Source: Hypholoma sublateritium FD-334 SS-4 (taxonomy: Eukaryota; Basidiomycota; Agaricomycetes; Agaricales; Strophariaceae). From it: a stretch of 30,887 bases of DNA. How positions within the stretch are numbered: the first letter of the stretch is position 1; each line of letters begins with the position of its first letter. Made by a program: the position numbers and the translations under genes. The stretch is taken from positions 1-30,887 of the forward strand of contig KN817742.1 in NCBI GenBank assembly GCA_000827495.1. Direction: 5' to 3'. Shown here one piece after another: positions 18,600 to 30,514 of this stretch. The notes under the pieces are model-generated. The model was given only the letters and a program-made list of their open reading frames with translations. It had not been told where the DNA came from and searched no databases.

Positions 18600-20527
18600 T
18601 CATTGTCCCGTGGAACCACTTTGCGAGCCAGAGTTTGGCGCGAGACAGCTTTTGACGAGGAGCGAGTCTGTCCAGGTCGACCCGCTCTGGGTTGGGACTT
18701 CGCCTGCGGAGAGAAAGACGAAGAAGTGAGTAACAGTGACCCCAGGTGATGAATTCAAACTTACTGAGGACGTAGGCTACGTAACGGTGAAACAGGCTGT
18801 CAGAATCGATGATCATGGACATTCGTGGTACGTACTGCTTGGGCTAAAGCTTCCCGCGGCCCAGCCAACGTATCCGAGGAAGACTGCGCGAATATCATGG
18901 CCTCAGCTCTGAGCGCAGCACCGCAAAATATGGCACGTACCATCGGAGTTCTGCGCCTGGTACGCGATTTGTTCGCAGAGGAACTGGACACACGATGCGA
19001 CGTTTCCACCGCCGGTCTCGGTGTTGAATGCCTGGCGGCCGTTGCAGCGCAGCCATTCTGCGAGTGGCTCCCATGAACTGGCGATGTTGTTTGTCACGCA
19101 CTCGCTGCGAGAACACATAATCAATTGCGCATTCTTCGTCGGTGGGTAAGATTGAATACGTGCCTGTGCGTTCCGGAGTTGTCGCTGTCAAGGTACTTGT
19201 GCACGTCGAATACAAGGTTCGTGGTCGAGCCGTCGGGGTTTTTCACGGTGAGCAGAGCAGCACCAGAGCCGTTGGAGACGAAAGTCTGCGCTGATGTGTA
19301 ATTGTTACCCGGAAGCAGAATGATTTGCGACGTGGCACTGTTCAAAAACAGTCAGAAAAGATACCTCGGGAGTGCGTAACCACATACCCAGCATTGCGAA
19401 TGGCGGTAACAGCTGCTTGGACAGATTGTGCCCACATGTTGATATCCGGGACGTCGTGAGGTTCGTTCATACTAACACGATGTGAGCCCTGCTGAGAAAT
19501 ACACAAAAGATGGAAAAGGTACTGACACTCCGAAGATGATTTTTGGTTGTGAGGCGTATTTTGCAGCGAGACTGGACCAGAGCTGGGCGAACACTGCGTT
19601 GCTAGGCCCTCCTTGACCAATTATCTATATTTATTTATGTAAATAATCAGAGTGGATGCGTGGGGAGGTACATACCGCTCCGTTGAACCGAGCGTAATTG
19701 TGAATATCAACAATGCACGACGCTCCGGTGTTCAGGCAGGCAGTGACGAGCGCGTCATATTCAGCAAAGTTAGCGGCGTTGAGGGTACCAGATTCGGAAC
19801 CACCCGTGAGGAACTGCCACCCGACAGGGAGACGGAAGGTATTGAAACCGTCGTCGTTCACGAAGTGTGTCATTTGGCCTTGCCCATCGCCACCTATTAG
19901 TGTAGATACCATGTTAGATAAACCCCGCTTAATTTCTATGACAAATGCAGTACCTCCGTATTGCTTGAGAGGCGGGTCTACCTGCGTTAGAACGCAATTC
20001 TAGGATTGCGCGAACGATATTCAAGATAAATGGATAGAATTTAACTATGTATTGGACTCACTCCGCTTGTATCGCAGCCGAAGTCAAATCCTGAGATGTT
20101 GATACCGACGTGAGACAACGTTCCAGTCGCTCGTCTAGTAGTGGAAGAACATGTCGCGGAAGGCGCTGAAGAGCTCGTCGTAGATACAGGTGTAGTGCTT
20201 GTGGTGGTCGGCTTCGAGGTCGAAGAACTCGACGCAGAGCCGGGCAGGCACTGGGAGTAATCTAAAATTATTGTGAGAACTTATCGCAACGAAATAAAAA
20301 ATCCAGTAACGTACAGGAGTTGGAGAATGTACATGTCGAACCTGATACACATGTCGTAGGTCCGGTCCAGCCCTAACGGGAGATACAAGAAACATTCTCA
20401 ACAGTGCTGTACCGATCATGAAGATTTATCTCACCGTTCCTCCACATTGCCCATACAGCGAAGCCTGTGCGCTGGCTTTCAGAATTAACCCAGCAGCCAA
20501 AACAAAGCCGACAGAGATGCGAATCAT
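18600..20527 (-). CDS. GH5 endo-1,4-beta-glucanase with N-terminal CBM1 (426 aa)
   Basis: This is a secreted cellulase that cleaves internal beta-1,4 bonds of cellulose. Twelve exons: 20527-20435, 20372-20315, 20261-20062, 19981-19954, 19893-19676, 19624-19527, 19471-19388, 19337-19164, 19104-18941, 18883-18836, 18776-18765 and 18703-18600. The signal peptide is MIRISVGFVLAAGLILKASA. CBM1 (about 22-57) has C28, C39, C45, C55 and aromatics Y25, W33 and Y51/Y52. A Ser/Thr linker follows, then the GH5 domain from about residue 95. Acid/base E235 lies in VMNEPHDV and nucleophile E347 in NTETGGGN. Also present are FRLPVGW, DIHNYARFNG and HKYLDSDNSGTH. Length and order match Trichoderma-type Cel5A (subfamily 5 as I recall it). 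Intron 8 needs a GC donor (AG|GCACGT), and exon 11 is 12 nt. All catalytic residues are present. Such genes are normally induced by cellulose and repressed by glucose. Ends CLAPNSGSQSGSTGQ. Confidence 0.93.
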
Positions 20528-20573
20528 TTTAGAGGAGGGTGTGCGCTGGTTTTCCTCGCACGGTGTTACCTTG

Positions 20574-20581
20574 ATTTTATA
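20574..20581 (-). promoter_or_regulatory. TATA box of the cellulase gene
   Basis: TATAAAAT on the minus strand lies about 50 nt before the ATG at 20527, giving a very short leader. Just upstream, at 20587-20592, CTGGAG fits the carbon-repressor consensus SYGGRG. That motif is short and common, so its role is only possible. Confidence 0.6.
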
Positions 20582-20599
20582 GGAGCCTGGAGGGGAGAA

Positions 20600-22523
20600 G
20601 GATGAATTAGTGGAGCAATTCATCCCGACGACCATCCGAAATTCGAGGAACGTCAATCCAGTTACGGATTGGATACAAAACAACAAGCGACAAGGATGGT
20701 ACTTTTTCGCTTGAACGTCGGGGCCTGAGGCTACTTAGTCCCCTTCCGAGTCGTCCCCGCCCCCGCATCTATTTTTAGATCTTATATATGCATCCTTCGG
20801 TTGCTACATCGCTAACACATACGAGGTTCCCCCGGAGAGGCTTGAATACGTCAAATTATGTGGAAAACATAGAAAGTTAATATGGAAATCAAACTGATGT
20901 CAACTTGAGTGGCTTATGCATGTATTCCGGATGTAGAGTATCAGGGAATAGTACGGGCTGCTGAAGACCAGCTCTGCGACTCGAGGGAGTACGGAAGGTC
21001 ACTGGAATTTTGGAAGCCTACGCAAGATCTGAAACAGAAAAGGCCGAGGTAATACAGAGTTTAGCCGGGTACCTGCAGCGTAGCTCCAAATTTAACAAAC
21101 GAAATAAGATAGAACCTGACGGTATAATGGAGGAAACTGAGGCTACGACAGATTGTGCCCTACCAACGCAACGAGAGACCAGGTGGTTTGATCCCTTTAT
21201 TTTAGGTTCTGATCCCGAGAAACGAATTCTTAAGTCCTATTCGGCAACCTGATTTTGAAACCGAGAGTGAAGCTTCGGTTTTATGGGACCAGTTTGGCAG
21301 CGCCAAATAGCCGCTGTGAATAGACTATCCGATTTCGTTGCAGCAGCCCTCACACCTTCCACAATCCTTATTTCAAAATGAAGGTGTACGAGGGGAAATC
21401 TACGTACGATAGCGCAGATTCGCATGTGGATTTCATGCATCGGCGATTTCCCGTTTGGTAAAACTCCAGCTTCCCGGAAGTATGGAATTAGGCATATTTA
21501 TAAGACGCACTGTGCCAGATGCGCATGCTCGCACGCGTTGGCGAGCCATTTGAAACAGGCAAGACACGTTCTGAGTGGCGTACGCCCGGACGACGTCCCG
21601 TCTGGTAGGATAATGACCGTCTGCGTGGCGAAGGTAGCATAGAGGCAGATCGGTCGACGGTAGGCGTGGGCGTTTAGATATATAGATCCGCGCGCGTGGC
21701 TGTGTGCATCTAGGTGGACGAGATCGGTCGTGGATCAAGAGCGGCGGGGCATGCTCGCATGCTCGCTCTGCACCATCTACGGAGCGTGTAGCATATGCGC
21801 CGCGATACATTCCAGTGGCAGAATATGCTGAACGCCGTGTTTCGATGAACGCACGCAGCGGATATACGGCGCGTGGGGCGCACGGAGCAGCGAGAGAGAG
21901 ACCGGGATCGCAGGGAGAAAGTAGAGAACGGACACGCCCGTCCTCGCTGCGCTCACCCCAGAACCAATAGACCAGACCCAGACGGACCGTGCGTGTGAAA
22001 GCATGCGTGGACGACGGAGTTCCCGTGGATGCCGAGCAGGATGTACATACCACGCCCATATTCTGAAGTGGCCCGGCAGGTGGGGCGGCTTCGTGGCCAT
22101 GAGCGCCTGCGTATCTGATGAGCGCTGGGTAGCTGCGTGAAAGAGGCAAGATAGAGGTGTGCGCGAGGGCGCACGGGAAAAGTCGGGAGCCTGGTGAAGG
22201 TGTGCTTGAGAGTAAGGAGACGCTAGTGGGCGACGTTGTACTGAGCCTGTGCGCACCTGAAGGAACCACGCATATTGTTCTTTGAAATGTATGTTTAAAA
22301 TCCAGGCGCAGGTGGGCAGAGACGTCAACGTGCGGTAAGCAGGGGCAGAAGCGTGAGAGACAGTTCGTATTCCTATTGAAACTCCGACATCCCCGAACCA
22401 ACACCCACGCTACGACAGGAGTCTTTATGGATCCCACAGCCATGACAGACCCCTTGACATTTGAGGCTTGATTCTGCGTTTCACCGCCATCACCCCAACC
22501 GGAAGCCACAGCGACGGCGGGCG
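20600..22523. other. Long intergenic region without a supported gene
   Basis: This stretch separates the cellulase promoter from the SDR gene and changes from AT-rich to GC-rich at about 21.5 kb. From 21.5 to 22.4 kb several long frames are open on both strands at once (up to 367 codons on the minus strand). They are Arg/Ser/Pro-rich with no motif, which is what stop-poor GC-rich DNA gives. A non-coding transcript cannot be excluded. Confidence 0.5.
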
Positions 22524-23625
22524 ATGTCGTCCCCACAGCAAGTATTCCTCATAACAGGCGCCAACCGCGGACTTGGTGTGTACACTGCCTCTGCGTCGTG
22601 CGCTGACCGAAGCTACCTTTATGTGCGTGCATGCTTACTCGAGAATCTCCATCAGGGCTTGGACTCGTCCGCGCCGTGCTCTCCGCGCAGCCCGACGCCT
22701 TCGTCTACGCCGGCGCGCGCGACCCCGATTCTGATGGGACGGAGGCACTTAACGCGCTCGTGCGTGCCCATCCGGGGCGGCTTGAGATCGTGCGATGCAT
22801 CTCGGGGGACGAGGAGGGGAATACAGTGTTGGCGGAGCGGATAAGGGAGCAGCACGGGCGGGTGGATGTGGTCATCGCGAATGCTGGTGCGTCTCTGGTA
22901 CTGTCTTCGCTTTCGATCACGCACAGCTCAACATGTGTTCAGGAATATCAAACTGGTTCGGGCGCGTAGAAGACACGCCGATACACCAGCTCACAGAGCA
23001 CTTCGCGGTACGTATTCTGAGCATACCGCCTCCCCGCACCCGCGTCGCTTACGCCCATCCGCCTGCCCCCGCGATAGGTGAACACCGCGGGCGTCGTTGT
23101 CCTCTTCCAGGCCGTATACACCGTGCTCAAGGCGAGTGCGCACCCCAAGTTCATCCCCATCAGCACGCACGCCGCGAGCATGGTGCTCACGCTCGCCACG
23201 CCCGCCGGGTACACGTCGTACGGCGCGAGCAAGGCCGCGCTGAACTGGATCGCGCGGAAGATCCACTTCGAAAACGAGTGGCTTGGTGAGTGACGCACAC
23301 GCTGCTGAATGGCGATATTGATTGATTCTGGCCATTGTTAAGTTTGCTTCCCGCTGGCGCCTGGGGGTGTAGATACAGACATGGGTACGTGCATTCTACT
23401 GTTCGTTTCTGCCGCGACTTACAATTCTCTCATCACGATTATACATGTGCAGCTCGGGAAGGAATGGCGATGGACACGACCGGCGCGCTCGCGGCGATGA
23501 TGGAGGGAAACACCGTCCCTGCCGACGTCGCCGCCCTTCGGCTCATCGATCTCATTAGTAACGCAACGAGGGAGAAGGACGGCGGGGAGTTCATCGTCGT
23601 GGGTGGGGAGCGGCTCCCATGGTAG
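22524..23625 (+). CDS. Short-chain dehydrogenase/reductase (256 aa)
   Basis: Six exons: 22524-22575, 22656-22886, 22943-23007, 23078-23285, 23343-23384 and 23453-23625. All introns are GT-AG (56-80 nt) and the total is 771 nt in frame. The start MSSPQQVFLITGANRGLG contains the Rossmann cofactor motif TGxxxGxG (T11-G18). The motif NAG follows at 93-95. The active site is Y164-G-A-S-K168, with S150 as the likely catalytic serine, so the triad is complete. The C-terminal GGEFIVVGGERLPW closes the fold. Length is normal for a classical SDR. It would be a cytosolic NAD(P)H-dependent oxidoreductase. The TGANRGLGLGLV start is typical of the C-factor or norsolorinic-acid-reductase-like subgroup, but no substrate can be assigned. 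No biosynthetic gene partners are nearby. MSSPQQ is preferred over an upstream in-frame ATG at 22461, which would put a basic extension before the fold. Confidence 0.92.
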
Positions 23626-24500
23626 GAGCTGGCTCGGGTAGCCGGTCGATGATAGGACAGTGACGTATTGTCATGCAGAAATTATGATCTTATTCAATAT
23701 CGATATTCGCAGTTTCGAACATGAATAATTGACCTTCTTGGGTCCTTCTGGATAATATGGCTGCTGATATGCTGCTTTAAAGGGCGGATCGGTGAATATA
23801 TTTTTGTTTGGGAGGCGTAGACATCAATAACTTGGTATTTTTGACGTATGTTACTGAAAATTTCGGCGTCTTTGTTTTGAATCAATGAGATATTGATATT
23901 GTATACATCCCCCACTTTACTTATCGACGCCGTGTTAGCAAAATAGCGTAGATATGAAGTAGCGCTCACCCATAAATTACAATGACACAGAGCGATGTGG
24001 GGCACTTCAACCGACGAGCCAGCATTATCGAGTAGATTAGATGTGACGCGCTATGGAGGTATTACAAGCGTATCGATATGAGCGCTGCATACGCATTGAG
24101 CTCCGCCCCCAATTCGAATTTACAGCAGTAGCACCAAACGGACGGACGCGTAGCAGCATATACTCGCGGACCTCCTGTCTGGGAAGAGGAGACTCGGCGA
24201 AGAGAGGGCGGCGGTGGGTGTGAAGCGGGACGAAAGGGAACACGAGAGGGAACGATGACGCAGATGCACCGTACGCGTACCACACGACCGTTGCACGAAA
24301 GCGAATTACTATGCTCTCAACATGGGCCACGCTCATCGCGGCGCACGCCGGCGCGATGGCCCGTCTGATGCAAAGCGGTTCACATCCATGCAGAGGACGC
24401 GGGAGGGAGGCCGCCGGTGGGAAGTGGGGCGGATAGGGGACATGCGCTGTTCCAAACGCGCGTGTACAGTCCGCCAATTTGATGACACCCGGTAGGGCAC
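23626..24500. other. Intergenic stretch without a supported gene
   Basis: This is the AT-rich 3' flank of the SDR gene, turning GC-rich after about 24.1 kb. The minus-strand frame at 24037-24477 is Ala/Pro/Arg-rich with no motif and is probably a chance frame. Confidence 0.5.
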
Positions 24501-24526
24501 GACTCGGCGTGCGGAGACACGTCCTA

Positions 24527-25260
24527 CATGGAAGAACGTCCCCGAGCGCGCAGACAGCGATAGACAGCAGAGAGTGGAAGGAGGAGCAGGTAGGTCGCCA
24601 GCAACTTCCGCGCCCTGGGTGACTCAGGATCTCTCAGGCGGTAAATACCCACCGCGACGCGCGCTCGGGTATGTACCGCCTAGACGCTGGGTTCGGGGCG
24701 CGGAGACAGCGGCGGGACGAATATACAGGGGAGCGAGGTTCGGGATGCACCCAGCGCGCACGAGCCAACATCGCTGTAACAGACACCACGGAGGAAGACA
24801 CGCGGCGGCGCGCAGACAGCGAGGCGAAGCAGACAGGGGAGCGATATCTGGGAACTGGGAGACGGCGCCGGCAGCGCGTTTGTAGTGGACGTCGCGCATG
24901 GGACGCGGGGCGGGTCTGGGTGTCTTATCTGGAAGAACGTCTAGGTGCGCGCAGACAGGCGGTAGTGCGGCGGCGACGCGGCGGGGTGAGAGGGATGCGA
25001 ACAGGGGGGACGCCAGCGCGCTGGATGTGAACGCGCGATGGGGGCGCGGGCGGACAGGGGGTGATACTGGGCTCAGTGCGGAGACGGCGGCGGCGGGACG
25101 AACACATTGGGGAGTGATACGGTACCAATGTCACGGCAGGCGAGTTGTGCATGTGGAAGTGTGCTCCTGGACGATGGTCGGTGTGGGTGAAGATGTCCGG
25201 AGGCGCGCAGACGGCGAGGAGCGCCAGGCAGGGAAACGAGAGCCCTAAAGTGGGGAAACG
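24527..25260 (+). repeat. Degenerate GC-rich repeat array around GCGCAGACAGCG
   Basis: A motif close to GCGC(A/G)GAGACAGCGG or GCGCGCAGACAGCGA recurs at about 24546, 24698, 24808, 24945, 25077 and 25203, spaced 110-150 bp. Secondary shared pieces are TGGAAGAACGTC (about 24530 and 24930), CGGCGGGACGAA followed by GGGGAG (about 24710 and 25093), and ACAGGGGAGCGA. The copies are strongly diverged. Overlapping open frames exist on both strands but none has a protein motif. Confidence 0.6.
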
Positions 25261-25481
25261 GCGGAGGGCGCGATGTAGTTTCGGGAGGTGCACATGGACC
25301 ACGAGAAAAGTCGAAAAGCGGCGGCTGCTGCGACATGACGGATGCGCCTGCGCGCATCTGAAGACCGCGAGAATCGATTTACCAGGAGCGCCGCGCTCAT
25401 GCATACGTGCACAAGCGAGCAGGCCTGCCTGGAATCGTGGCCCGAGAGCGCACAGGCGGGGACGTGTGGTCGGCGAGCGGT

Positions 25482-25501
25482 GGGGTTTAGGGTTAGGGTT
25501 A
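25482..25501 (+). repeat. Interstitial telomere-like motif (TTTAGGGTTAGGG)
   Basis: The 20 bases GGGGTTTAGGGTTAGGGTTA contain about two and a half copies of TTAGGG, the usual basidiomycete telomere repeat. It lies just after the GC-rich repeat array and before the gene-poor, N-containing right end. It is too short to be a functional telomere. Confidence 0.65.
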
Positions 25502-27710
25502 TACAGCCATGTAGCGTTGAACAGGAGGGGCGGGGGACTGCTTGCACGCGCGCACCGGACTGTCCTCAATATCCGATTTCCATACCGCGCCAGACACGCA
25601 CATACAAGCACATGATTGATGTCGTGTCTTCGAGGAACGCACGGAGCTGAGGAACAGTGCGGTGGGGGTTTAGTACGCCAAGAGGGAGGACGTTAGAGGC
25701 GTGGGGCACCGTTCTTGCGGCGCACAGGTGAGGGCAAACAGATCAGGCCCGTGGGACGTATCAGGGTGGATATTCTCCTGCAAGCCGGGGCGCGGAGATG
25801 CCGACGGATGGCGGGTAGCGGTGCCATACTCCAGGAGATAGCGACGGTACGTGCACATGAGGGCGCGGAAAGTCTCGACAATCTAGATATATTCCGGTCA
25901 AAAACACACCTCATCCTTGCAAATTTCCATTTCATCATTTTCACCCTTCCAAACCGGCACCATCGCGTTTATAGGGCATGAAAACCCTGTCTAGGAGCCA
26001 GAAATCATCCGAATCCATGCAGTCGTTCCCATTCTATGGCAACTTCTTGCTTGTAGACTCGCGAGCCAGTCACACTCGCGAGCTCTACGTGACTAATAAC
26101 AAAGAAAAACACATGACACAAAAAAGCACATGACATTTGCGGAGCAAGCTTGCGAGCGGACNAATTTTCCGAGCGAGAATTTTCCCCGCCATTCAGACCT
26201 GCTCACTTCACNGAAAAACNGCCTCGAGCATCAAAAAACACTTAAAATCGAGTATACAGATTCTGCTTGAAATTCCTTGTAGACTAAAAAAGAGTATACG
26301 AGTATAATATGCAAATTTTAGGTTTGTCTTCGTCGTCGTGTAATCAGGTCCNTGCACGGCATAACATGGGCACCTCATTGCGCCCACCTTTTTCACCGAA
26401 AACCATTAATTTTACTTCACGTAGTGTTAGACGACCTCGGCGAACAGTTTTGAATCTGAACGCGTGCCTAAGACAGGTCCGAGGGTGATGGCCAATATGC
26501 GTGCACGGACCCTGTTCCAACCCTGTTCTCGCAGCAACGACGAAGGCAAACTTGGATCTTTGAAATAGAGTNGTATTTAGTTTTGTAATTGGTTTTGAAA
26601 TACAAGAANATTACATATATTCAATTTTAGGTGTTCTTTTGGACCTCGAGCCCGTTTTTTGTCGAAGTCGTGCGTCATGAGGGAGGTGATCGCGGAGGTC
26701 CTGAGCATTCAGCCGGGAGATTGCACAGGCGGTCGACGCNCCACTACGCCTCCTTGAGCTTTTCTGGCAGACTATTATCCATGTGCGCGTGCACAGTATG
26801 GGTGCACAAACTTCCCTTGCACGCCCTCAGGCCTCAGGCCCCAAGCCTGATCGTACCCACCGCTCGTCCAAACCATGCCACTCAACTAAGTCAACTTAGT
26901 AGCATTTCAAGGCACGCAGGAAGCCCAGCACTCACGCGTGCTGCAGGTTCCTTTCGATGCTGTTTTACCAGGCGCCGTTGGCAACGTTACTGCGTCCTCG
27001 TGCTCCTGAAGTGCCCGTGCTGGCGCGTCGTTACACATGNTCCCGCGGCTGCACGCGGTGCGCGCCGCGGAGTCCGAGTCGCCCATCTTCGAGCACGCAA
27101 GCNCAGTCCTAGCATGCTTCTCCAACGCGCGCGAGTTGACATGTGCGTTGTTCTGAGGGATAAATAACATGTTAACTCAGTGGGACAGGGTTCTCGTTGC
27201 TCTCAAACAACTCTCAGGCCTCTCATCCATCACGCACACGCGCCACCACACGCCGTTCATTGAGCCATTGTCGTCGTCCGAAGTGGATGCGGGCGGNGCA
27301 CTGTCTATGCTCGCTCGGAGCGTCGTCGCTCAGGTCGANGGTGCGTCTGCCATAGCGCGTGCCAAGCGCCGCCGCCGCCGTGCACATACGCATACGCGTG
27401 CCCTCTGATGAGCGTGGCGCCCCGGTCCTCACGTGAACTTGAGAAAGGCACAAACCCACGCTGCGGGAGTAGATGGCGCCCCGAGTAGCTACCTGTAAAG
27501 CTACCTGTAACATTGGAAGCAGTGCGATCAGCNGCGTCGGCATTGACGGCACTCAATNGGCTAAGTGCTCTGATTAGAATGCCGACACGCCGTCAACCAA
27601 CCTTGAAATTTGAATGAATACCACTCTTAGCCGTTCTCAAAGGCTCCAGGAGCTGTATACGAAGCCATAATATATACATAGGCTGTTATTGAAAATAGTC
27701 GAGCACTTGG

Positions 27711-27909
27711 AAAAAGTAGCGTGCTTGCAGAAAAAAAGTATCGCGCAGACAGAAAAAGAGCGCGCGCGGCAAAAATAGTAGCGCGCAAATCTCACATTTC
27801 CGCGACATTGTGTCTGACTACATTCTAGTTCACTTTTCGAGAAATAATAGCAAATGTGACAAAAACCTTTAAAAATATAGCGCAAAGTCAAAAAAATATC
27901 GCATTTGAG
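27711..27909 (+). repeat. Degenerate ~20-bp repeats of A-tract plus GTAGCGCGC
   Basis: Units of the type AAAAAGTAGCGTGC, AAAAAAAGTATCGCGC, AAAAAGAGCGCGC and AAAAATAGTAGCGCGC follow one another at 27711-27791. Two further related units are AAAAATATAGCGC at 27871 and AAAAAAATATCGC at 27890. Alternation of A-tracts with CGCG steps recurs about every 20 bp. Confidence 0.55.
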
Positions 27910-30514
27910 TTTTTGTGCACTTTGAACGCCATAGACAATAGTGTGCCACAAAGTAAATTAGCTAAAAGCGGGTTGGGTGTGCGGCGGAGCAGAAGCCACA
28001 ATTGGGACTTTGCCAATTGAGCTTTGATGATTTCTCGTTTGTCAAATCTGAAATATTCTGTTCGTTGCACTTAGCTGTCAGTAGGATAGATAATTTGATA
28101 GTAACACATAGCTGTATTGGCCGTATTTTCTATTAGAAAATATGTCCTATCTGTTTGATATTACGTCTGGCTCATGGATTTCAGTTTTTCAGTGTGCGAA
28201 GTGGCCACGGGCTGCTCTTGGTAGTACGGCATTCAGGGCCAATGCCACAAAACAATGCCCAATCCGTTTTGATTTAATATGGCCTTAGTGGCATTATAAA
28301 GTGGCATAGTATATGCCAAGAAAACTTGTATTCTACTGGTAATCCGTNACCATAGCTTACCACCGCAAAAAGACCGGTTACCGTGAGGTTACCAGCCCCA
28401 GGGCCAGGTGCGTAGTATCCTCTATATCTCTACAACACGCTGTATTGCTAATATAAATTATTTTGTTTGCATACAATTTGAATGCGTGGGTGCCAGCGTG
28501 CTGCTGGCGAGCGCACACTCCACCGGCCACGCGGCACTTTGAGTGCGGCGGGCAACTGATTCGAGGCAGCGCGCCTGCCTCTCCGCATCCAATCATCAAT
28601 GGAATGGTCAGATTTCCGGGCGCCGCATTTAAAGCACGGTTTCACTGCGCAGCGCGCGCTCAAGTCAAGTCTGCGATGAAATTATATTACTCATTGTACG
28701 TATTGACAAGCTTTGCATACTCCAGTGAAGCGCAGGCAGCGTGCCAGCCTCTCCGCAGAGACCACCCGGCCCCCTCGCCACCTGCCGNGCCCCAACCAAC
28801 TACGCCCCAAAATCGCGGGCCCTGCCGCACTCTACCTGGCTGTCAGGCTCGTCGCCCGCTCCCAGATTGCGCCACCCCGTGCTCCTTGCCAATCCGTGGC
28901 GCATGACTCTCGCAGGACAGGTAGCGCGAATACCTGCTAGCGCCCGACTGGCGCGCGCTCCGCGAGGCGAGGTTAGCTTCCGCGAGTAGCAGCAGAGCTG
29001 CGCCCAGCCTCTCCCGCGCTGCTTCTCTTCCGCGAGAGGTCCGCGCNCTGATTCGAAGGGGGACTGGGTTGGGCGCGCGGTCTGGGCGGAAACCCCCCTG
29101 CCCGCTGCAGACACAACAAGGGCCGTGTCGTCGGCAAGCCGGAGTGCATCCGTCCGTGGAATGCACATGGCAGATAACCTATTACAAAAAAAAATTAGTG
29201 CACGAGTTATGATATAGCACAAGGACGCGCCGCAGAGACCCACATACACAGCAAAAAGCACTCGACTTTTCCTAGGTCACTAGAGGGTAGGTGCGATGGG
29301 TTTCGCAGTAGAAGAAAAGATCGTTAGCGGCTTGTTTGAAAATATTGTGACCCGCTTACCGATTTTTCATTACAAGTAGGCTCAACGACCCTAAACTGTA
29401 TTTCCCGCAACCAACGACCCTTCGACGGCGAATCCAATAGGATTCGCNGCGTACCAACATGGATCGGCGCCGCNTTGCGTAGACGCGTGGTCACCGTGGG
29501 CCCCACGGACACTGAATGGACTTAGGCGGAAGGCCAAATTTAGGAGTGCGTCGTGCGGCAATGTTTAGGAGGCGGGCATACCTCTTGGCTTGGGGACCAC
29601 AGTCTGGTTGGGAGATGCAGTNGAGAAGAGGAGGCGTTAGTCGGTTTCACGGCCCGGGACGGAGCGCTGACAACTTCTTCCGCCATAAGACTGACGGGAG
29701 GAAACTTGATACGGACAGCGGCGAATGGGATGGGGGTGTCAGTTGGCGCGCGTGTGCTAGGATTGCGCCGAGCGTACTGTAGTGTGTGCGCGGGTATTCC
29801 AGCTCTCTCATCAGGGATGTTCGGNGGTTGGTGGAATTTCAATGATTGTGTTCAGGCGCCCTTTGTGCGGCGCCGGGCTTAAATCTGCGAGCTATGGGAC
29901 AGAATAGCGGGCGCTGTGACAATGTAAAAAATTCTGCAAGACGTACATTTATCGCGTGCATGCTGTGATAGTTATGTAGACAGATGACGGTCAGCGGTGT
30001 CGCAGGTCGTGAGGGGTCGAAGGTTTTGGAGAGACAGGCAGGGTACCGCGAAAAGAAGGGATGAGTGGCACTTTCAAAGCGTGGGAGCTGAAATGGGACG
30101 CACGGTGGATCTTTCTGGTGGGACACGATGTGCGTTTACGACGGCGAAAAAATAGAAGAACTACGGAGTCGTGGACAATGGGGAGATGTCGACAGCTTTG
30201 GAGCTTTGAAGATATTGTGTGGGTTATATTTTTGGAGATGAAAACAGAGCACGTCTTATACACTCTGCGAGGACAATGGGGATGGCGGACAAAGGGAGCG
30301 TCTTTTGTCGCTCAAAGTGGGCTCAAAGTGGTGTATAACCAGCTTGAAGCAGCTTGGATCTATGATATGCAGCACCATTTAAGAAACATTGTCGAAACAC
30401 TGGTTTCATTTGCATTTCTTGTAAACATTCTTCAATCATTCAATGGACTCAAGAGACCGTGGTAATGATATACCCTTGCAAATTAGATATGAGGACGTGC
30501 ACCTGGTTAGGGCG

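Noticed and set aside
21433..22536. 367-codon open frame on the minus strand
   Set aside because: The region is GC-rich with overlapping long frames on both strands. The translation is Arg/Ser/Pro-rich with no domain, and the frame overlaps the first exon of the well-supported SDR gene.
24037..25650. Many overlapping frames of 70-230 codons
   Set aside because: They occur on both strands at once in a GC-rich repeat and have Arg/Ala/Pro-rich composition, as expected of stop-poor DNA.
26885..26900. 7-bp palindrome ACTAAGT/ACTTAGT
   Set aside because: It is short, isolated and unrelated to the ATATGGT family. It is within what chance would give in 30 kb.
30061..30465. 134-codon plus-strand frame near the right end
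   Set aside because: It was read for transposase, reverse transcriptase and F-box motifs. None was found, and no splice-consistent extension was seen.
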